A stretch of DNA of 64,000 nt from Variovorax boronicumulans (GCF_030812215.1 NZ_JAUSSG010000004.1:372001-436000), one strand, 5' to 3'; shown: positions 19,797 to 28,190, counted from the stretch's first letter. Numbers and translations are program-made. Notes: generated by a model not told the origin, from the letters alone.

Positions 19797-20738
19797 TTAC
19801 TTCGCCCCGTCGAGAAACCCCCTCACCACCTTCACCGTAGCAGTCGGGTTCTCCTCCATGATCCAGTGCCCCGAATCCGGAATCGACCCTTCCGTCACAT
19901 CGCTCGCGGCAAACCGCATCACCGTTGCCATCATCGGCCCGAACGATTTCTCCCCGCCCACCGCCAGCACCGGCATCGCGAGCTTGCCCTGCGCCATGAA
20001 GACCTTGTTGTCGATCACGTCCTGATCGAAGGCCGCGAACTGCGCAAAGCCCGAGTGCATCGCGCCCGGCCGCGCATACAGCTTGGCGTAGTGCCTGCGG
20101 GCGCTTTCCGAAAAGCGCGCCGGGGTTGCCGAGAACTCGTTCCAGAACCGGTCGAGGTAGATCCGCTCGCGACCAGCCACCAGCCGCTCCATGTCCGGCC
20201 CGCCGAAGCGGAAGTGCCACAGCAGCGGCGTCTTCAGGATTTCTTCCCACGGCCCCACGCCCGGCAGCGGCGCATCGATGAGCACGAAGCGCGTCACGCG
20301 GTCGCGGTATTGGGCGGCGAATGCGTAGCCGACCATGTTGCCGATGTCGTGCGTCACGAGATCGGTGCGGTCGATCTTGAGCGCGTCAAGCAGCAGCGCG
20401 ATGTCCTTGCCCTGGGTTTTCTTGTCGTAGCCGCCGGCCGGGTGGTCCGACAGGCCCATGCCGCGCAGGTCGGGCACGACGACCGTGTGGTCGCGCGCCA
20501 GGTCGGCGGCCATGGGTGCCCACATGTCGCCTGTTTCGCCATAACCATGCAGCAGCGTCACGGCGGGCCCCTTGCCGCCGACGCGGACATGGAGCGTCGC
20601 GCCGTTGACGCTGATGTTCTGCGTCTTGAAGCCTGCCGGGAACGCCGGGAAGGGCGAAACCTGCGCATGGACCGTCGTGGCGGCGAAACCTGCGGTGAGC
20701 AGGGCGAAGACGGTCAGGAGCGATTTGATTTGGATCAT
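19797..20738 (-). CDS. Exported alpha/beta hydrolase, epoxide hydrolase-like
   Basis: From ATG 20738 the product is 313 residues with a signal peptide ending VHA-Q (about residue 25). The fold shows the oxyanion HGYGETGDMW motif, a nucleophile elbow THDIGN in which the nucleophile is Asp rather than Ser, and the catalytic His in DSGHWIMEENP. An Asp nucleophile is the mark of epoxide hydrolases and haloalkane or fluoroacetate dehalogenases. Which of these it is cannot be told. Export to the periplasm is unusual but common in this subgroup. The frame runs on upstream to 21227, but that part is a shadow of the AP2-like gene. Confidence 0.85.
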   Translation of the reverse strand: MIQIKSLLTVFALLTAGFAATTVHAQVSPFPAFPAGFKTQNISVNGATLHVRVGGKGPAVTLLHGYGETGDMWAPMAADLARDHTVVVPDLRGMGLSDHPAGGYDKKTQGKDIALLLDALKIDRTDLVTHDIGNMVGYAFAAQYRDRVTRFVLIDAPLPGVGPWEEILKTPLLWHFRFGGPDMERLVAGRERIYLDRFWNEFSATPARFSESARRHYAKLYARPGAMHSGFAQFAAFDQDVIDNKVFMAQGKLAMPVLAVGGEKSFGPMMATVMRFAASDVTEGSIPDSGHWIMEENPTATVKVVRGFLDGAK

Positions 20739-20935
20739 CCGCCGATGGTGTTCCTTTACGGCCCGAATAGATAGGAATGAATCCGGCGCCGGCCCCACCC
20801 CACCGAGCCACCTCAGGACTACGGAAATCGGTGATACCGCCACCCCCGCGCAATCCCTAGCATCGTTGGCAGAACAGCCAACCCGCCAGGGAGCCCCCCA
20901 GCAGAAATGCTGAACAAAGCAGCGCGTCCGAAGAA

Positions 20936-21739
20936 ATGCCCAGAGGTATCCCCAACCCCGCCGCCATGTACGGCATCGCCCCTCGCCCCTGGGGCTACGA
21001 AGTCTCGCTCGTGCGCAACGGCACCCGTTACTACCGGCAATTCGGCAAGGCCAGCTACGGCGGCCTGGAACAGGCGCTGCTGCAGGCGCAGGACTGGCGC
21101 GACGAAGTGGTACGCAGCGTGCCGCCGGTGGCGCGGCGCACGCGGGCCGAGAAACTGCGGGCCAACAACACCACGGGCGTCTCCGGCGTCTTCTGCCAGG
21201 TCGCGTCCGGTGGACGGGTGCGGGCATGGGTCGCTAAAACCTACATCGGGCAGGACGAGATCCTGCGCACCGACTTTCCGGTCGATGCGGTGGGCAGCGG
21301 CGCGCTGGCGCTCGCCATCGAGGAGCGCGAAAAGCAACTGACCCGCATGTCGGGCCTGGCGCGCCTGCATCCCGCCGAAGAAGCGATCCGGCAGGGCCTG
21401 ACGGTGCAGCCGCCGGGGCCGCGTGTTGCCAAGCGCACCAAGTCCGAGATCACGCGCATCACCAACTCCAGCGGCGTGAGCGGGGTGCAGTTCAAGATGC
21501 CCAACGCGGGCCATCCCGGCTACTGGCTGGCGACCACGTTCACCGCGGGCAAGGGCAGCGTGTGCAAGGCCTTCTCGGTGAAGGAGCACGGCTACGACAT
21601 GGCCAAGAGCCTCGCCATCGCCGAGCGCGAGCGCCAACTGGCCGAGAAACTGAAGGAAGCCGAGCAGCAGCAACAGGCATCGTCGCCACCCGACCGCTTT
21701 CCCGTGCACAGGGCCGCCGGCCAGATGGCCCGGCCATGA
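20936..21739 (+). CDS. Protein with AP2-like DNA-binding repeats
   Basis: The 267-residue product contains an NNTTGVSGVF segment (about residue 78) and a second NSSGVSGVQF (about residue 178). Each is followed by a W-containing strand (RAWVAKTY, GYWLATTF), an aromatic turn and a helix ending in A-x-x-ERE-x-QL. This is the layout of bacterial AP2/ERF-like DNA-binding domains seen in phage and homing-endonuclease proteins. The N-terminal 65 residues repeat the pattern more loosely, so three repeats are possible. No nuclease motif is visible. The C-terminus is Gln/Glu-rich. It is cotranscribed with the next gene (ATGA overlap). Confidence 0.6.
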   Translation: MPRGIPNPAAMYGIAPRPWGYEVSLVRNGTRYYRQFGKASYGGLEQALLQAQDWRDEVVRSVPPVARRTRAEKLRANNTTGVSGVFCQVASGGRVRAWVAKTYIGQDEILRTDFPVDAVGSGALALAIEEREKQLTRMSGLARLHPAEEAIRQGLTVQPPGPRVAKRTKSEITRITNSSGVSGVQFKMPNAGHPGYWLATTFTAGKGSVCKAFSVKEHGYDMAKSLAIAERERQLAEKLKEAEQQQQASSPPDRFPVHRAAGQMARP

Positions 21740-22116
21740 CGAACCTCAAGCCCCTCCATCAGCTGCTGCGGGTGGCCTCGCATCTGCTCGACCAGGCGGC
21801 CACGGAGGTGCGCGAGGCGCAGTTGGAGCCGACCTCCGAGAACGTCGAGCGCATCGGCCGCGCGCTCCTCGAAGTGATGGAAGTGCAGCGCAAGCTCTTC
21901 GCGGAGCGGCCCGAGCTGCGGCCCAAGACGCTCGCGGCATCCGACCGGGAGGCCGACGCCAACAAGCTCTTCACCCAGTTCATGCTCGAGGCGCTGGAGC
22001 TGGAAGACACGGGCAACACGGTGGCCGCGGTGGAGCGCTACACGCGGTTCATCGGCATCTCGCCTTCGTACCACCACCGCGAGATCGCGCGGGCTGAAAT
22101 TCGCCGGCTGACCTGA
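21736..22116 (+). CDS. Small helical hypothetical protein, partner of the AP2-like gene
   Basis: A 126-residue product starting with an ATG that overlaps the preceding stop (ATGA), so translation is probably coupled. It is almost wholly helical with no signal or membrane segment. Two halves (residues about 3-60 and 70-126) each look like a helical hairpin, and the second, from NKLFTQFMLEALELEDTGNT on, resembles a TPR unit. Function is not known. Conservation of the pair would suggest a complex. Confidence 0.55.
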   Translation: MTNLKPLHQLLRVASHLLDQAATEVREAQLEPTSENVERIGRALLEVMEVQRKLFAERPELRPKTLAASDREADANKLFTQFMLEALELEDTGNTVAAVERYTRFIGISPSYHHREIARAEIRRLT

Positions 22117-22118
22117 GC

Positions 22119-22136
22119 GCGCAAGCGCTGTTGCGC
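22119..22136. terminator. Hairpin between convergent genes
   Basis: GCGCAA-GCGCTG-TTGCGC forms a 6-bp stem in the 21-bp gap between the convergent stops at 22116 and 22138. The outer bases extend it imperfectly. It has no T-run, so it may be only a weak bidirectional 3' end. Confidence 0.3.
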
Positions 22137-22137
22137 C

Positions 22138-23286
22138 TCACAGCGCCCGCGAAATCACCTCTTTCATGATCTCGTTGGTGCCGCCGTAGATGCGCTGCAC
22201 CCGCGCATCGGCATACATGCGCGCGACCATGTATTCGTTCATGTAGCCGTAGCCACCGAAGAGCTGCAGGCACTCGTCCATCACGCGGCCCTGCGCCTCG
22301 GTGCCCCAGAGCTTGGCCATGGAGGCGGTGGCGGTGTCGAGCCGGCCGGCCACGAGGTCTTCGACGCAGCGGTCGATGAAGGCACGGCCCACCTTGATTT
22401 GAGTGGCGATCTCGGCGAGCTTGAACTTGGTGTTCTGGAACTCGGCAATCGGCTTGCCGAAGGCTTTGCGGTCGCGCACGTAGTCGAGCGTGGCCTGGTA
22501 GGCGCCTTCCATGGCCGCGAGCGCGCTCACGCCGATGATGGTGCGTTCATAAGGCAGATCGCTCATGAGCTGGAAGAAGCCCTGCCCCTCCTGGCCGCCG
22601 AGCAGCGCATCGGCGGACACGCGCACGTCGTCGAAGAAAAGCTCGGAGGTGTCCTGCGCCTTCATGCCGATCTTGTCGAGCACGCGGCCCACGCGAAAGC
22701 CCTCGCAGCCCTCGGTCTCGACGATGAGGATCGAGGTGCCCTTGGCACCTTGCGCGGGGTCGGTCTTGCACACCACGAGCACCAGGCCGGTGAGGTAGCC
22801 GTTGGTGATGAAGGTCTTCGATCCGTTGATGAGGTAGCCGCCGTCCTTTTTCTCGGCACGGGTGCGCACGCCCTGCAGGTCGGAGCCGGCGCCGGGCTCG
22901 GTCATGGCAATGGCGCCGACCAGTTCGCCGCTCGCCATGCGGGGCAGGTAGCGCTGCTTCTGTTCTTCGGTGCCGTGGTTGAAGACGTAGTGCGCGACGA
23001 TGGCGTGCACCGAGGTGGCCATGCCGGTGAGCCCGCGGCGCGACATCTCCTCGTACACCACGGCCTCGTGGCGAAAGTCGCCGCCAGCGCCGCCGTAGTC
23101 GTCGGGAATGTCGGCGCACAGGAGGCCTAGCGAGCCGGCCTTGCGCCAGACCTCGTGGCCCACGTGGCCGCGCTTGCGCGCTTCCTCGTCGTGCGGGAGC
23201 ACTTCGGTTTCGACGAAGCGCACCACGTTGTCGCGGTAGAGGTCCAGGTCTTCATCGCTCCAGGAGCGGCGAAAGTCGATGGGCAT
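22138..23286 (-). CDS. Acyl-CoA dehydrogenase, long-chain type
   Basis: A 382-residue flavoprotein with the FAD-binding AMTEPGAGSDLQG and FITNG signatures in the middle and a C-terminal LQLFGGYGYMNEY, then IYGGTNEIMK. The general base is probably the Glu in LPYERTIIG, the position used by long-chain and isovaleryl-CoA dehydrogenases. The residue near the C-terminus is Asn-Glu in GGTNEI. It oxidises acyl-CoA to 2-enoyl-CoA and passes electrons to ETF. It starts 36 bp after the CoA-transferase gene and forms an operon with it. Confidence 0.94.
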   Translation of the reverse strand: MPIDFRRSWSDEDLDLYRDNVVRFVETEVLPHDEEARKRGHVGHEVWRKAGSLGLLCADIPDDYGGAGGDFRHEAVVYEEMSRRGLTGMATSVHAIVAHYVFNHGTEEQKQRYLPRMASGELVGAIAMTEPGAGSDLQGVRTRAEKKDGGYLINGSKTFITNGYLTGLVLVVCKTDPAQGAKGTSILIVETEGCEGFRVGRVLDKIGMKAQDTSELFFDDVRVSADALLGGQEGQGFFQLMSDLPYERTIIGVSALAAMEGAYQATLDYVRDRKAFGKPIAEFQNTKFKLAEIATQIKVGRAFIDRCVEDLVAGRLDTATASMAKLWGTEAQGRVMDECLQLFGGYGYMNEYMVARMYADARVQRIYGGTNEIMKEVISRAL

Positions 23287-23322
23287 GGGTGTTTTCCTTT
23301 TTGGTTGTTGTGTTGAACGCGC

Positions 23323-24426
23323 TCAGCCAGCCGTGACGGGCGCGACCGCGCCGCCCCAGCGGCGCAGCACGGCCTCGCCATCGTCGTGCGCGGTGGCCGG
23401 CGGCATCACGGGCGCGGTGCGGCTGAAGCGCGGCGCGGGCGCGGGCTGCACCACGCCACCGACGTTCGCGAAGGTGCCGCGCGCCACGTTGTGCGGGTGC
23501 GCGGGGGCCTCGTCCCAATCGAGCACGGGGGCGAAGCAGGCGTCGCTGCCTTCGAGCAGCACGCACCATTCGTCGCGCGTGCGGGTGCGGAACAGGTCGG
23601 CCATGCGCAGCTTGAGCAGCGGCCAGCGGTCGGCGTCCATCTGCGCATCGAAGGCGGTGTCGTCGGCGATGCCGCAGCGCTCGCGCAGCAGCGCATAGAA
23701 CTGCGGCTCGATGGCGCCCACGGCCACGTATTTGCCGTCGGCGCAGGCGTAGGTGTCGTAGAAGTGCGCGCCGCCGTCGAGCATGTTCTCGCCGCGCTGG
23801 TTGCTCCACATGCCGGCCGACTTGAAGCCGTACATCATCGAAGACAGCAGCGCCGCGCCGTCGGTCATCGCCGCATCGACCACCTGCCCCTGGCCCGAGC
23901 CCTTGGCTTCGTGCAGCGCAGCGAGGATGCCGAAGGCCAGCAGCATCGCGCCGCCGCCGAAGTCGCCCACGTAGTTGAGCGGCGGCACCGGCGGCTCGCC
24001 CGCGCGGCCGATGGCGTGCAGCGCGCCGCTGATGGCGATGTAGTTGATGTCGTGCCCCGCCGCATGCGCAAGCGGGCCGTGCTGGCCCCAGCCGGTCATG
24101 CGGCCGTAGACCAGGCGCGGGTTGCGCGCATGGCATTCGGCGGGGCCGAGGCCCAGGCGCTCCATCACGCCGGGGCGAAAGCCCTCGATGAGCACGTCGG
24201 CCTTGGCGATGGCATCGAGCACGTTCGCTGCCGCACCTTCAGCGCGCAGGTCGATCTGCAGCGTGCTGCGGCCGCGCGCGAGGATGTCGCAGGGCGCGGT
24301 GCGCGTGCCGGGGCGCTCGATGCGGATCACCTCCGCCCCCATGTCGGCGAAGAGCATCGCGCAGAACGGCCCGGGGCCGATGCCCGCCATCTCGATCACC
24401 CTGAGTCCCTGCAATGGACCTGCCAT
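23323..24426 (-). CDS. Family III CoA-transferase / alpha-methylacyl-CoA racemase
   Basis: From ATG 24426 the product is 367 residues with a strong family III (CaiB/BaiF) signature: [31 protein letters not shown] at the N-terminus (broken here only by reading), [10 protein letters not shown] and [13 protein letters not shown]. The [11 protein letters not shown] segment contains the Asp that is catalytic in both CoA-transferases and AMACR. The HPHN-containing C-terminal region and lack of a strict oxalate-transferase context favour racemase. A racemase that epimerises 2-methylacyl-CoAs fits a branched-chain beta-oxidation pathway. The operator lies 52 bp upstream. Confidence 0.88.
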   Translation of the reverse strand: MAGPLQGLRVIEMAGIGPGPFCAMLFADMGAEVIRIERPGTRTAPCDILARGRSTLQIDLRAEGAAANVLDAIAKADVLIEGFRPGVMERLGLGPAECHARNPRLVYGRMTGWGQHGPLAHAAGHDINYIAISGALHAIGRAGEPPVPPLNYVGDFGGGAMLLAFGILAALHEAKGSGQGQVVDAAMTDGAALLSSMMYGFKSAGMWSNQRGENMLDGGAHFYDTYACADGKYVAVGAIEPQFYALLRERCGIADDTAFDAQMDADRWPLLKLRMADLFRTRTRDEWCVLLEGSDACFAPVLDWDEAPAHPHNVARGTFANVGGVVQPAPAPRFSRTAPVMPPATAHDDGEAVLRRWGGAVAPVTAG

Positions 24427-24477
24427 GGTCTGTCTCCTGTGTAGAGAGGCATCTTGGCGCGGGGGCGGCGGGGGTGC

Positions 24478-24495
24478 ATCGTCCAAAGCGACGAA
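24478..24495. promoter_or_regulatory. Putative LuxR/MalT-type operator, copy 3 (racemase-acyl-CoA dehydrogenase)
   Basis: ATCGTC CAAAGC GACGAA, 11 of 12 half-site bases as in copy 1. On the minus strand CAAGAT (24451-24456) is a -10-like hexamer 21 bases downstream. The site lies in the 93-bp gap between the racemase start and the end of the next acyl-CoA dehydrogenase gene. Confidence 0.65.
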
Positions 24496-24519
24496 TGCGT
24501 CCCGCGCGATCGATCTATC

Positions 24520-25659
24520 TCACGACGTTGCGGCGGCGCGCAGCTTCGCCACGCGGCGCAAATGCCATGCGGGCGGGCCGAACTGGCCTTCGATGAGCGT
24601 GGCGCGGCGCACATAGTGGCCGATGGCCAATTCCTCGGTCATGCCCATGCCGCCATGCAGTTGCACCGCGCCCTGCCCCACGGCCCTGCAGGCTTTGGCC
24701 GCGGCCACCTTGGCGGACGAGACCGCGCGGGCGCGCTCGTCGTCGCTCGCGGTGTCGACGATTTCGCCGACGCTCGCGGTGAGCGCCGCGGCCTGCTCCA
24801 GCGCCATGTGCATGTCGGCCAGGCGGTGCTGCAGCACCTGGAAGCTCGCGATCGGCACGCCGAATTGCTTGCGCTGGCGCACGTAGTCGAGCGTGTCGCG
24901 CAGCAGGCGGCGCATGATGCCGACCGATTCGGCGCAGACGGCGAGCGTGGCCTCGTCGAGCGCGCGTTCGATCTGCGGCAGCGCGCCGCCTTCGATGCCG
25001 AGCAATGCATCGGCGGGCAAGCGCACGTTGTCGAAGGCGATGTCGGCGGCGCGGCCGCCGTCGCGCGTCGGGTAGGCGCGCAGGCGCAGGCCCGGCGCGT
25101 CCCGTGGCACCACGAGCAGCGACAGGCCCTTGCTGCTGCGCGCCGTGACGATGAAATGGCTGGCCCACGGCGCGGCCTGCACCACGGCCTTGCGGCCATC
25201 GAGCCGGAAACCGTCGCCCTCGCGCAAAAGCTGCATCTGCACATCGTCGCGCTCGTAACGGCTTTGCGGCTCGCTGTGCGCGAAGGCCAGCACGGCCTGC
25301 CCCGCGACGATGCGCGCGAGCAGCGCATCGGCCTGTGCGCCCGGGTGGCGCTGCAGCAGCCCGGCGCCGATCACCATCGTCGACAGGTAAGGCTCGGCCG
25401 CGAGCGCGCCGCCCAGTGTTTCCATCAACGCGAGGTGCGCGGCCATGCCGAGGCCCAGGCCGCCTTGCGGTTCGGCCAGCGCTGCGCCCAGCAGGTCGAG
25501 ATCGCGTGCAAGACCCTGCCAGAACGGCGGCGGCGCGTCGTCGGCCTTCGCGAGCGCATGCAGGCGCTGCTCGAAGCCGTGGTGGTCGTCCAGGTAGCGC
25601 GCGAGGCTGTCGCGCAGCATCGCGAGGGTGTCGTCCTGTTCGGTGGTGAATGTGCTCAT
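24520..25659 (-). CDS. Acyl-CoA dehydrogenase subunit (FadE heteromer type, smaller partner)
   Basis: A 379-residue member of the acyl-CoA dehydrogenase family from ATG 25659. The C-terminal half is typical: YVRQRKQFGVPIASFQVLQH and QLHGGMGMTEE. The N-terminal FAD-contact region is divergent (AFAHSEPQSRYE in place of the usual MTEP), and no catalytic Glu is evident at the standard places. Such divergent chains pair with a second chain to form heteromeric dehydrogenases, as in actinobacterial FadE28-FadE29. The partner gene begins 10 bp upstream on the same strand. Confidence 0.87.
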   Translation of the reverse strand: MSTFTTEQDDTLAMLRDSLARYLDDHHGFEQRLHALAKADDAPPPFWQGLARDLDLLGAALAEPQGGLGLGMAAHLALMETLGGALAAEPYLSTMVIGAGLLQRHPGAQADALLARIVAGQAVLAFAHSEPQSRYERDDVQMQLLREGDGFRLDGRKAVVQAAPWASHFIVTARSSKGLSLLVVPRDAPGLRLRAYPTRDGGRAADIAFDNVRLPADALLGIEGGALPQIERALDEATLAVCAESVGIMRRLLRDTLDYVRQRKQFGVPIASFQVLQHRLADMHMALEQAAALTASVGEIVDTASDDERARAVSSAKVAAAKACRAVGQGAVQLHGGMGMTEELAIGHYVRRATLIEGQFGPPAWHLRRVAKLRAAATS

Positions 25660-25669
25660 GGCAATGACC

Positions 25670-26851
25670 TCAGCGGGCCAGCAGGTGGGCCGCGACGATG
25701 TTGCGCTGCACCTCGTTGGAGCCGGCGTAGATGGAAGCGGCGCGGTCGTTGAGGTAGGCCGACATCGAGAACACGGCCTCTTCGGGAATCGGCAGCTCGC
25801 CTTGCAGCCCGTCGTCCAGCGGCAGATCGACGGCGGCATGGTGGCCGGCGATTTCGACGCCGAGTTCGGTCAGCCGCTGGCGCAGCTCGGAGCCGAGCAC
25901 CTTGCCCATCGAGGGGCGGATGCCGGGCGGCTCGCCGCGGGCCTGGGCGCGCAGCGATTGCAGCTCGGTGGCTTCGAGCGCATCGATGGCGCATTCGGCG
26001 TCGGCCAGGCGCAGCGCCATGTCGTCCGCTTCGTGCCGGTCGCCGATCGCATCGGCGACTTTGCGCAGCCGGCGAAGGCGCGCGCGCAGCATCGGCGTCC
26101 ATGCGCCGCCGCGCTCGTGCTGCAGCAGGTACTTGGCGATGGTCCAGCCCTGGTTCTCCTCGCCGATCAGGCCCTCGGCGGGCACCCGCACGTCGTCGAA
26201 GAACACCTGGTTGAGCTCGTGGTCGCCCGAGATGCTGATGATCGGCCGGATAGTGATGCCCGGCGTCGGGATGTCGAAGCACAGGAAGCTGATGCCCTGC
26301 TGCGGCTTGCCGCCCGAGGTGGTGCGCACAAGGCAGAACATGCGGTTGGCGTACTGCGCATGCGTGGTCCAGATCTTGGTGCCGTTGATCACGTAGTGGT
26401 CGCCCTGACGCACCGCCTTGCACTGCAGCGAGGCGAGGTCCGAACCCGACTGCGGCTCCGAATAGCCCTGGCACCAGTAGTCCTCGCCCGAGCGGATGCC
26501 GGGGAGCCAGGCGCGCTTCTGCGCCTCGGTGCCGAAGGCGATGATCACCGGCGCGACCATGCCCGGCCCCATGGGCGCGCGCTGCGGCGCATCGGCCGCG
26601 GCCAGTTCGGCCGCGAAGAGGTAGTGCTGCATCGGCGTCCAGCCGGTGCCGCCGTGCTCGACGGGCCAGTGCGGCACGCTCCAGCCGCGCCTGGCGAGGA
26701 TGCGGTGCCAGCCGTTGCCTTCGGCGTAGTCGCTGAAGATGCCGGAGCAGCGCCGGCCGGCGGCGCGGAGTTCGGGCGTCAACTCGCGCGAGAGGAAGTC
26801 GCGAACCTCATTTCGGAATGCCGTTTCGGCAGCGCTGAGTGTCCAAGCCAT
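25670..26851 (-). CDS. Acyl-CoA dehydrogenase subunit (FadE heteromer type, larger partner)
   Basis: A 393-residue acyl-CoA dehydrogenase. FAD-binding motifs YSEPQSGSDLASL and WTTHAQYANRMF lie in the middle, and the C-terminus ends in YAGSNEVQRNIVAAHLLAR, the FadE-type ending. With the next gene it makes the two-chain arrangement known from dehydrogenases acting on bulky or branched acyl-CoAs, such as sterol or terpenoid side chains. A substrate of that type is inference. The operator lies 61 bp before ATG. Confidence 0.9.
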   Translation of the reverse strand: MAWTLSAAETAFRNEVRDFLSRELTPELRAAGRRCSGIFSDYAEGNGWHRILARRGWSVPHWPVEHGGTGWTPMQHYLFAAELAAADAPQRAPMGPGMVAPVIIAFGTEAQKRAWLPGIRSGEDYWCQGYSEPQSGSDLASLQCKAVRQGDHYVINGTKIWTTHAQYANRMFCLVRTTSGGKPQQGISFLCFDIPTPGITIRPIISISGDHELNQVFFDDVRVPAEGLIGEENQGWTIAKYLLQHERGGAWTPMLRARLRRLRKVADAIGDRHEADDMALRLADAECAIDALEATELQSLRAQARGEPPGIRPSMGKVLGSELRQRLTELGVEIAGHHAAVDLPLDDGLQGELPIPEEAVFSMSAYLNDRAASIYAGSNEVQRNIVAAHLLAR

Positions 26852-26911
26852 GGTGCGGTCCCGTTGGAAGGAGTACAGCGGCGAGTGTGCACCTGGGAGT
26901 GCGGCGGGGGG

Positions 26912-26929
26912 ATCGTCGGATCGGACGAA
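26912..26929. promoter_or_regulatory. Putative LuxR/MalT-type operator, copy 4 (acyl-CoA dehydrogenase pair)
   Basis: ATCGTC GGATCG GACGAA. On the minus strand, 22 bases downstream, CACACT (26884-26889) is in register with the -10-like hexamers of copies 1 and 2. A separate dyad, TACCGG-GTTC-CGTA, lies 5 bases beyond at 26934-26947. Confidence 0.65.
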
Positions 26930-26933
26930 GACT

Positions 26934-26947
26934 TACCGGGTTCCGTA
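26934..26947. promoter_or_regulatory. Dyad element TACCGG-GTTC-CGTA
   Basis: A TAC-N8-GTA dyad in the divergent region between the acyl-CoA dehydrogenase pair and the small gene at 27063. It matches 12 of 14 bases of the element at 2805. It might serve the small gene, with a GGATAG-type -10 near 26970. Low certainty. Confidence 0.25.
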
Positions 26948-27062
26948 GTTTGCGCGCACACCCGGGATAGCCCTCTGCAGCGTCGCCGGACGACCACGCA
27001 AAATTACCAGCCGGGAGTTGTTCTGTGCGCCAGAGAATGCGCTGCGCTCAACGGAGAGCACC

Positions 27063-27323
27063 ATGCACGCGACCACCACACCCGGTTTCTCGCACGCCAG
27101 CATCGAGCGGCTGTGCGACTACGAATTGCCCGACCCGCCTGCCCGCACCGCGCCAGCCACGCCGGCCGCGCCCCTTTCATCCATCACCCACGACTCCGAG
27201 AAGCTGGCGCTGAACTGGTGGCTGTGGATGGATGAGATGAACAAGAGCATGTGGCGCCACTACGACGCCTGGCGCGAACAGCAGTTCGGCCATCCGGGCA
27301 AGGGGCCGAAGGGCCGCGGCTGA
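27063..27323 (+). CDS. Small hypothetical protein (86 aa)
   Basis: ATG 27063 has a GGAGAG ribosome-binding site five bases upstream. The product has a Pro/Ala/Thr-rich first half and a compact aromatic second half: LNWWLWMDEMNKSMWRHYDAWREQQFG. It has no signal or membrane segment. No family is recognised. The gene stands between the beta-oxidation cluster and the left repeat of the T6SS island and so may be the chromosomal flank of that insertion. Confidence 0.55.
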   Translation: MHATTTPGFSHASIERLCDYELPDPPARTAPATPAAPLSSITHDSEKLALNWWLWMDEMNKSMWRHYDAWREQQFGHPGKGPKGRG

Positions 27324-27343
27324 GTTGGTCGACTGCGGAGCGA

Positions 27344-27370
27344 TCGCCTTCGACGGCACCGGCATGTGCT
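27344..27370. repeat. Left 27-bp direct repeat of the T6SS island
   Basis: Positions 27344-27370 are identical, base for base and in the same orientation, to 35851-35877. Bases just outside (27343 A versus 35850 G; 27371 C versus 35878 G) differ. The right copy lies inside the 3' end of the lpxH-like gene and encodes HMPVPSKA in it. This left copy has no gene around it, so it looks like a duplicated target or attachment core. Confidence 0.85.
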
Positions 27371-27422
27371 CGGCCTGTGCCTCTGCGCCACTGGTCGTGG
27401 TCCTTGACGGTCTGGTTCGCGA

Positions 27423-28190
27423 TCATTGAAACAGCGCCTGCGCAGTGTCCGCCAGTTCGCCGGGCAGCACTTCGCCCCACAGCAGACTCTCGATCACACG
27501 CCAGTGCACCATGTGCATGCCGTCACCCCGGCAAGACCGCACCGTTGCAAAGAGGGTGTGGCGGATGTCGTCGAGAACGCGCTTGCCATTGGCGGCTCTG
27601 CGGTACAGGCCTTCGAACCCGAGTGCGATGACGATCAGCAGCAGTTCCAGCAGGTCGACGTGCTCGGCTGGTCTTTTGAGCAGGTTCGCCATGAGCTTGA
27701 ATACGCTTTCGCCGCCCCTGCCGTCGCCGTGAAACCGAACCGCCAGCAGCCGTCCGGCCCAGGCGTTGACGCCTGCTGCGGGGCCCGTCGCCCAGGCGGA
27801 CAAACCCGCCGCTTCATCCAGTGCGGTGCATAGCATGTAGCTCGCACCGGTGATGTACTCCTTGCGGATAAACGCATCCACGCACACGGACTGGAAGCCG
27901 GCGACCTGGCACACCAGGTCGCTGTGCAAGGTACTGGCGCGGGCTGCGTCAAGCTGCCCGGGCATATGGACCAAGGCCAGCAACAGCGGACGGGCCGCTT
28001 CGATCAAAGGGACGCGGGCAGCCTGAACCGCAACCAAACGATCGGGCTGTGGCGATTGGCGCGCGAGGGTCTGCTCGCTTGCAAGGAGAGGCTGGAGTCG
28101 GGGCTTGGGAGCGGCCGCTGCGACAAGGCGTTGCGCGGTCTTCTCGAAATGGCAGTAAGCAGCGAGCGTGAACTCTTTGCGCAGGGGCAT
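27423..28190 (-). CDS. DotU/TssL (IcmH)-like protein lacking the membrane anchor
   Basis: A 255-residue product from ATG 28190, which overlaps the preceding stop (TGATG). It matches the cytoplasmic domain of T6SS TssL/DotU throughout: LCTALDEA, WAGRLLAVRFHGDGRGGE, then a DLLELLLIVIALGFEGLYR block and a D-x-IRHTLF helix. In normal TssL a transmembrane helix follows. Here the chain ends with a short hydrophilic-amphipathic tail (ESLLWGEVLPGELADTAQALFQ has charged residues) and no credible membrane span. It may be a soluble decoy, adaptor or effector-linked accessory protein rather than the baseplate anchor. Confidence 0.78.
   Translation of the reverse strand: MPLRKEFTLAAYCHFEKTAQRLVAAAAPKPRLQPLLASEQTLARQSPQPDRLVAVQAARVPLIEAARPLLLALVHMPGQLDAARASTLHSDLVCQVAGFQSVCVDAFIRKEYITGASYMLCTALDEAAGLSAWATGPAAGVNAWAGRLLAVRFHGDGRGGESVFKLMANLLKRPAEHVDLLELLLIVIALGFEGLYRRAANGKRVLDDIRHTLFATVRSCRGDGMHMVHWRVIESLLWGEVLPGELADTAQALFQ

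Noticed and set aside
20820..20833. A fifth copy of the beta-oxidation operator before the AP2-like gene
   Set aside because: The dyad there matches ATCGTC-N6-GACGAT poorly. It fits the separate TAC-N8-GTA family better, so it was not counted in the regulon.
27177..27365. Short minus-strand frame starting MPVPSKA at the left repeat as a truncated lpxH copy
   Set aside because: Only the 27-bp repeat matches lpxH; the rest is antisense to the 27063 gene, so it is a repeat remnant and not a pseudogene that can be defined.
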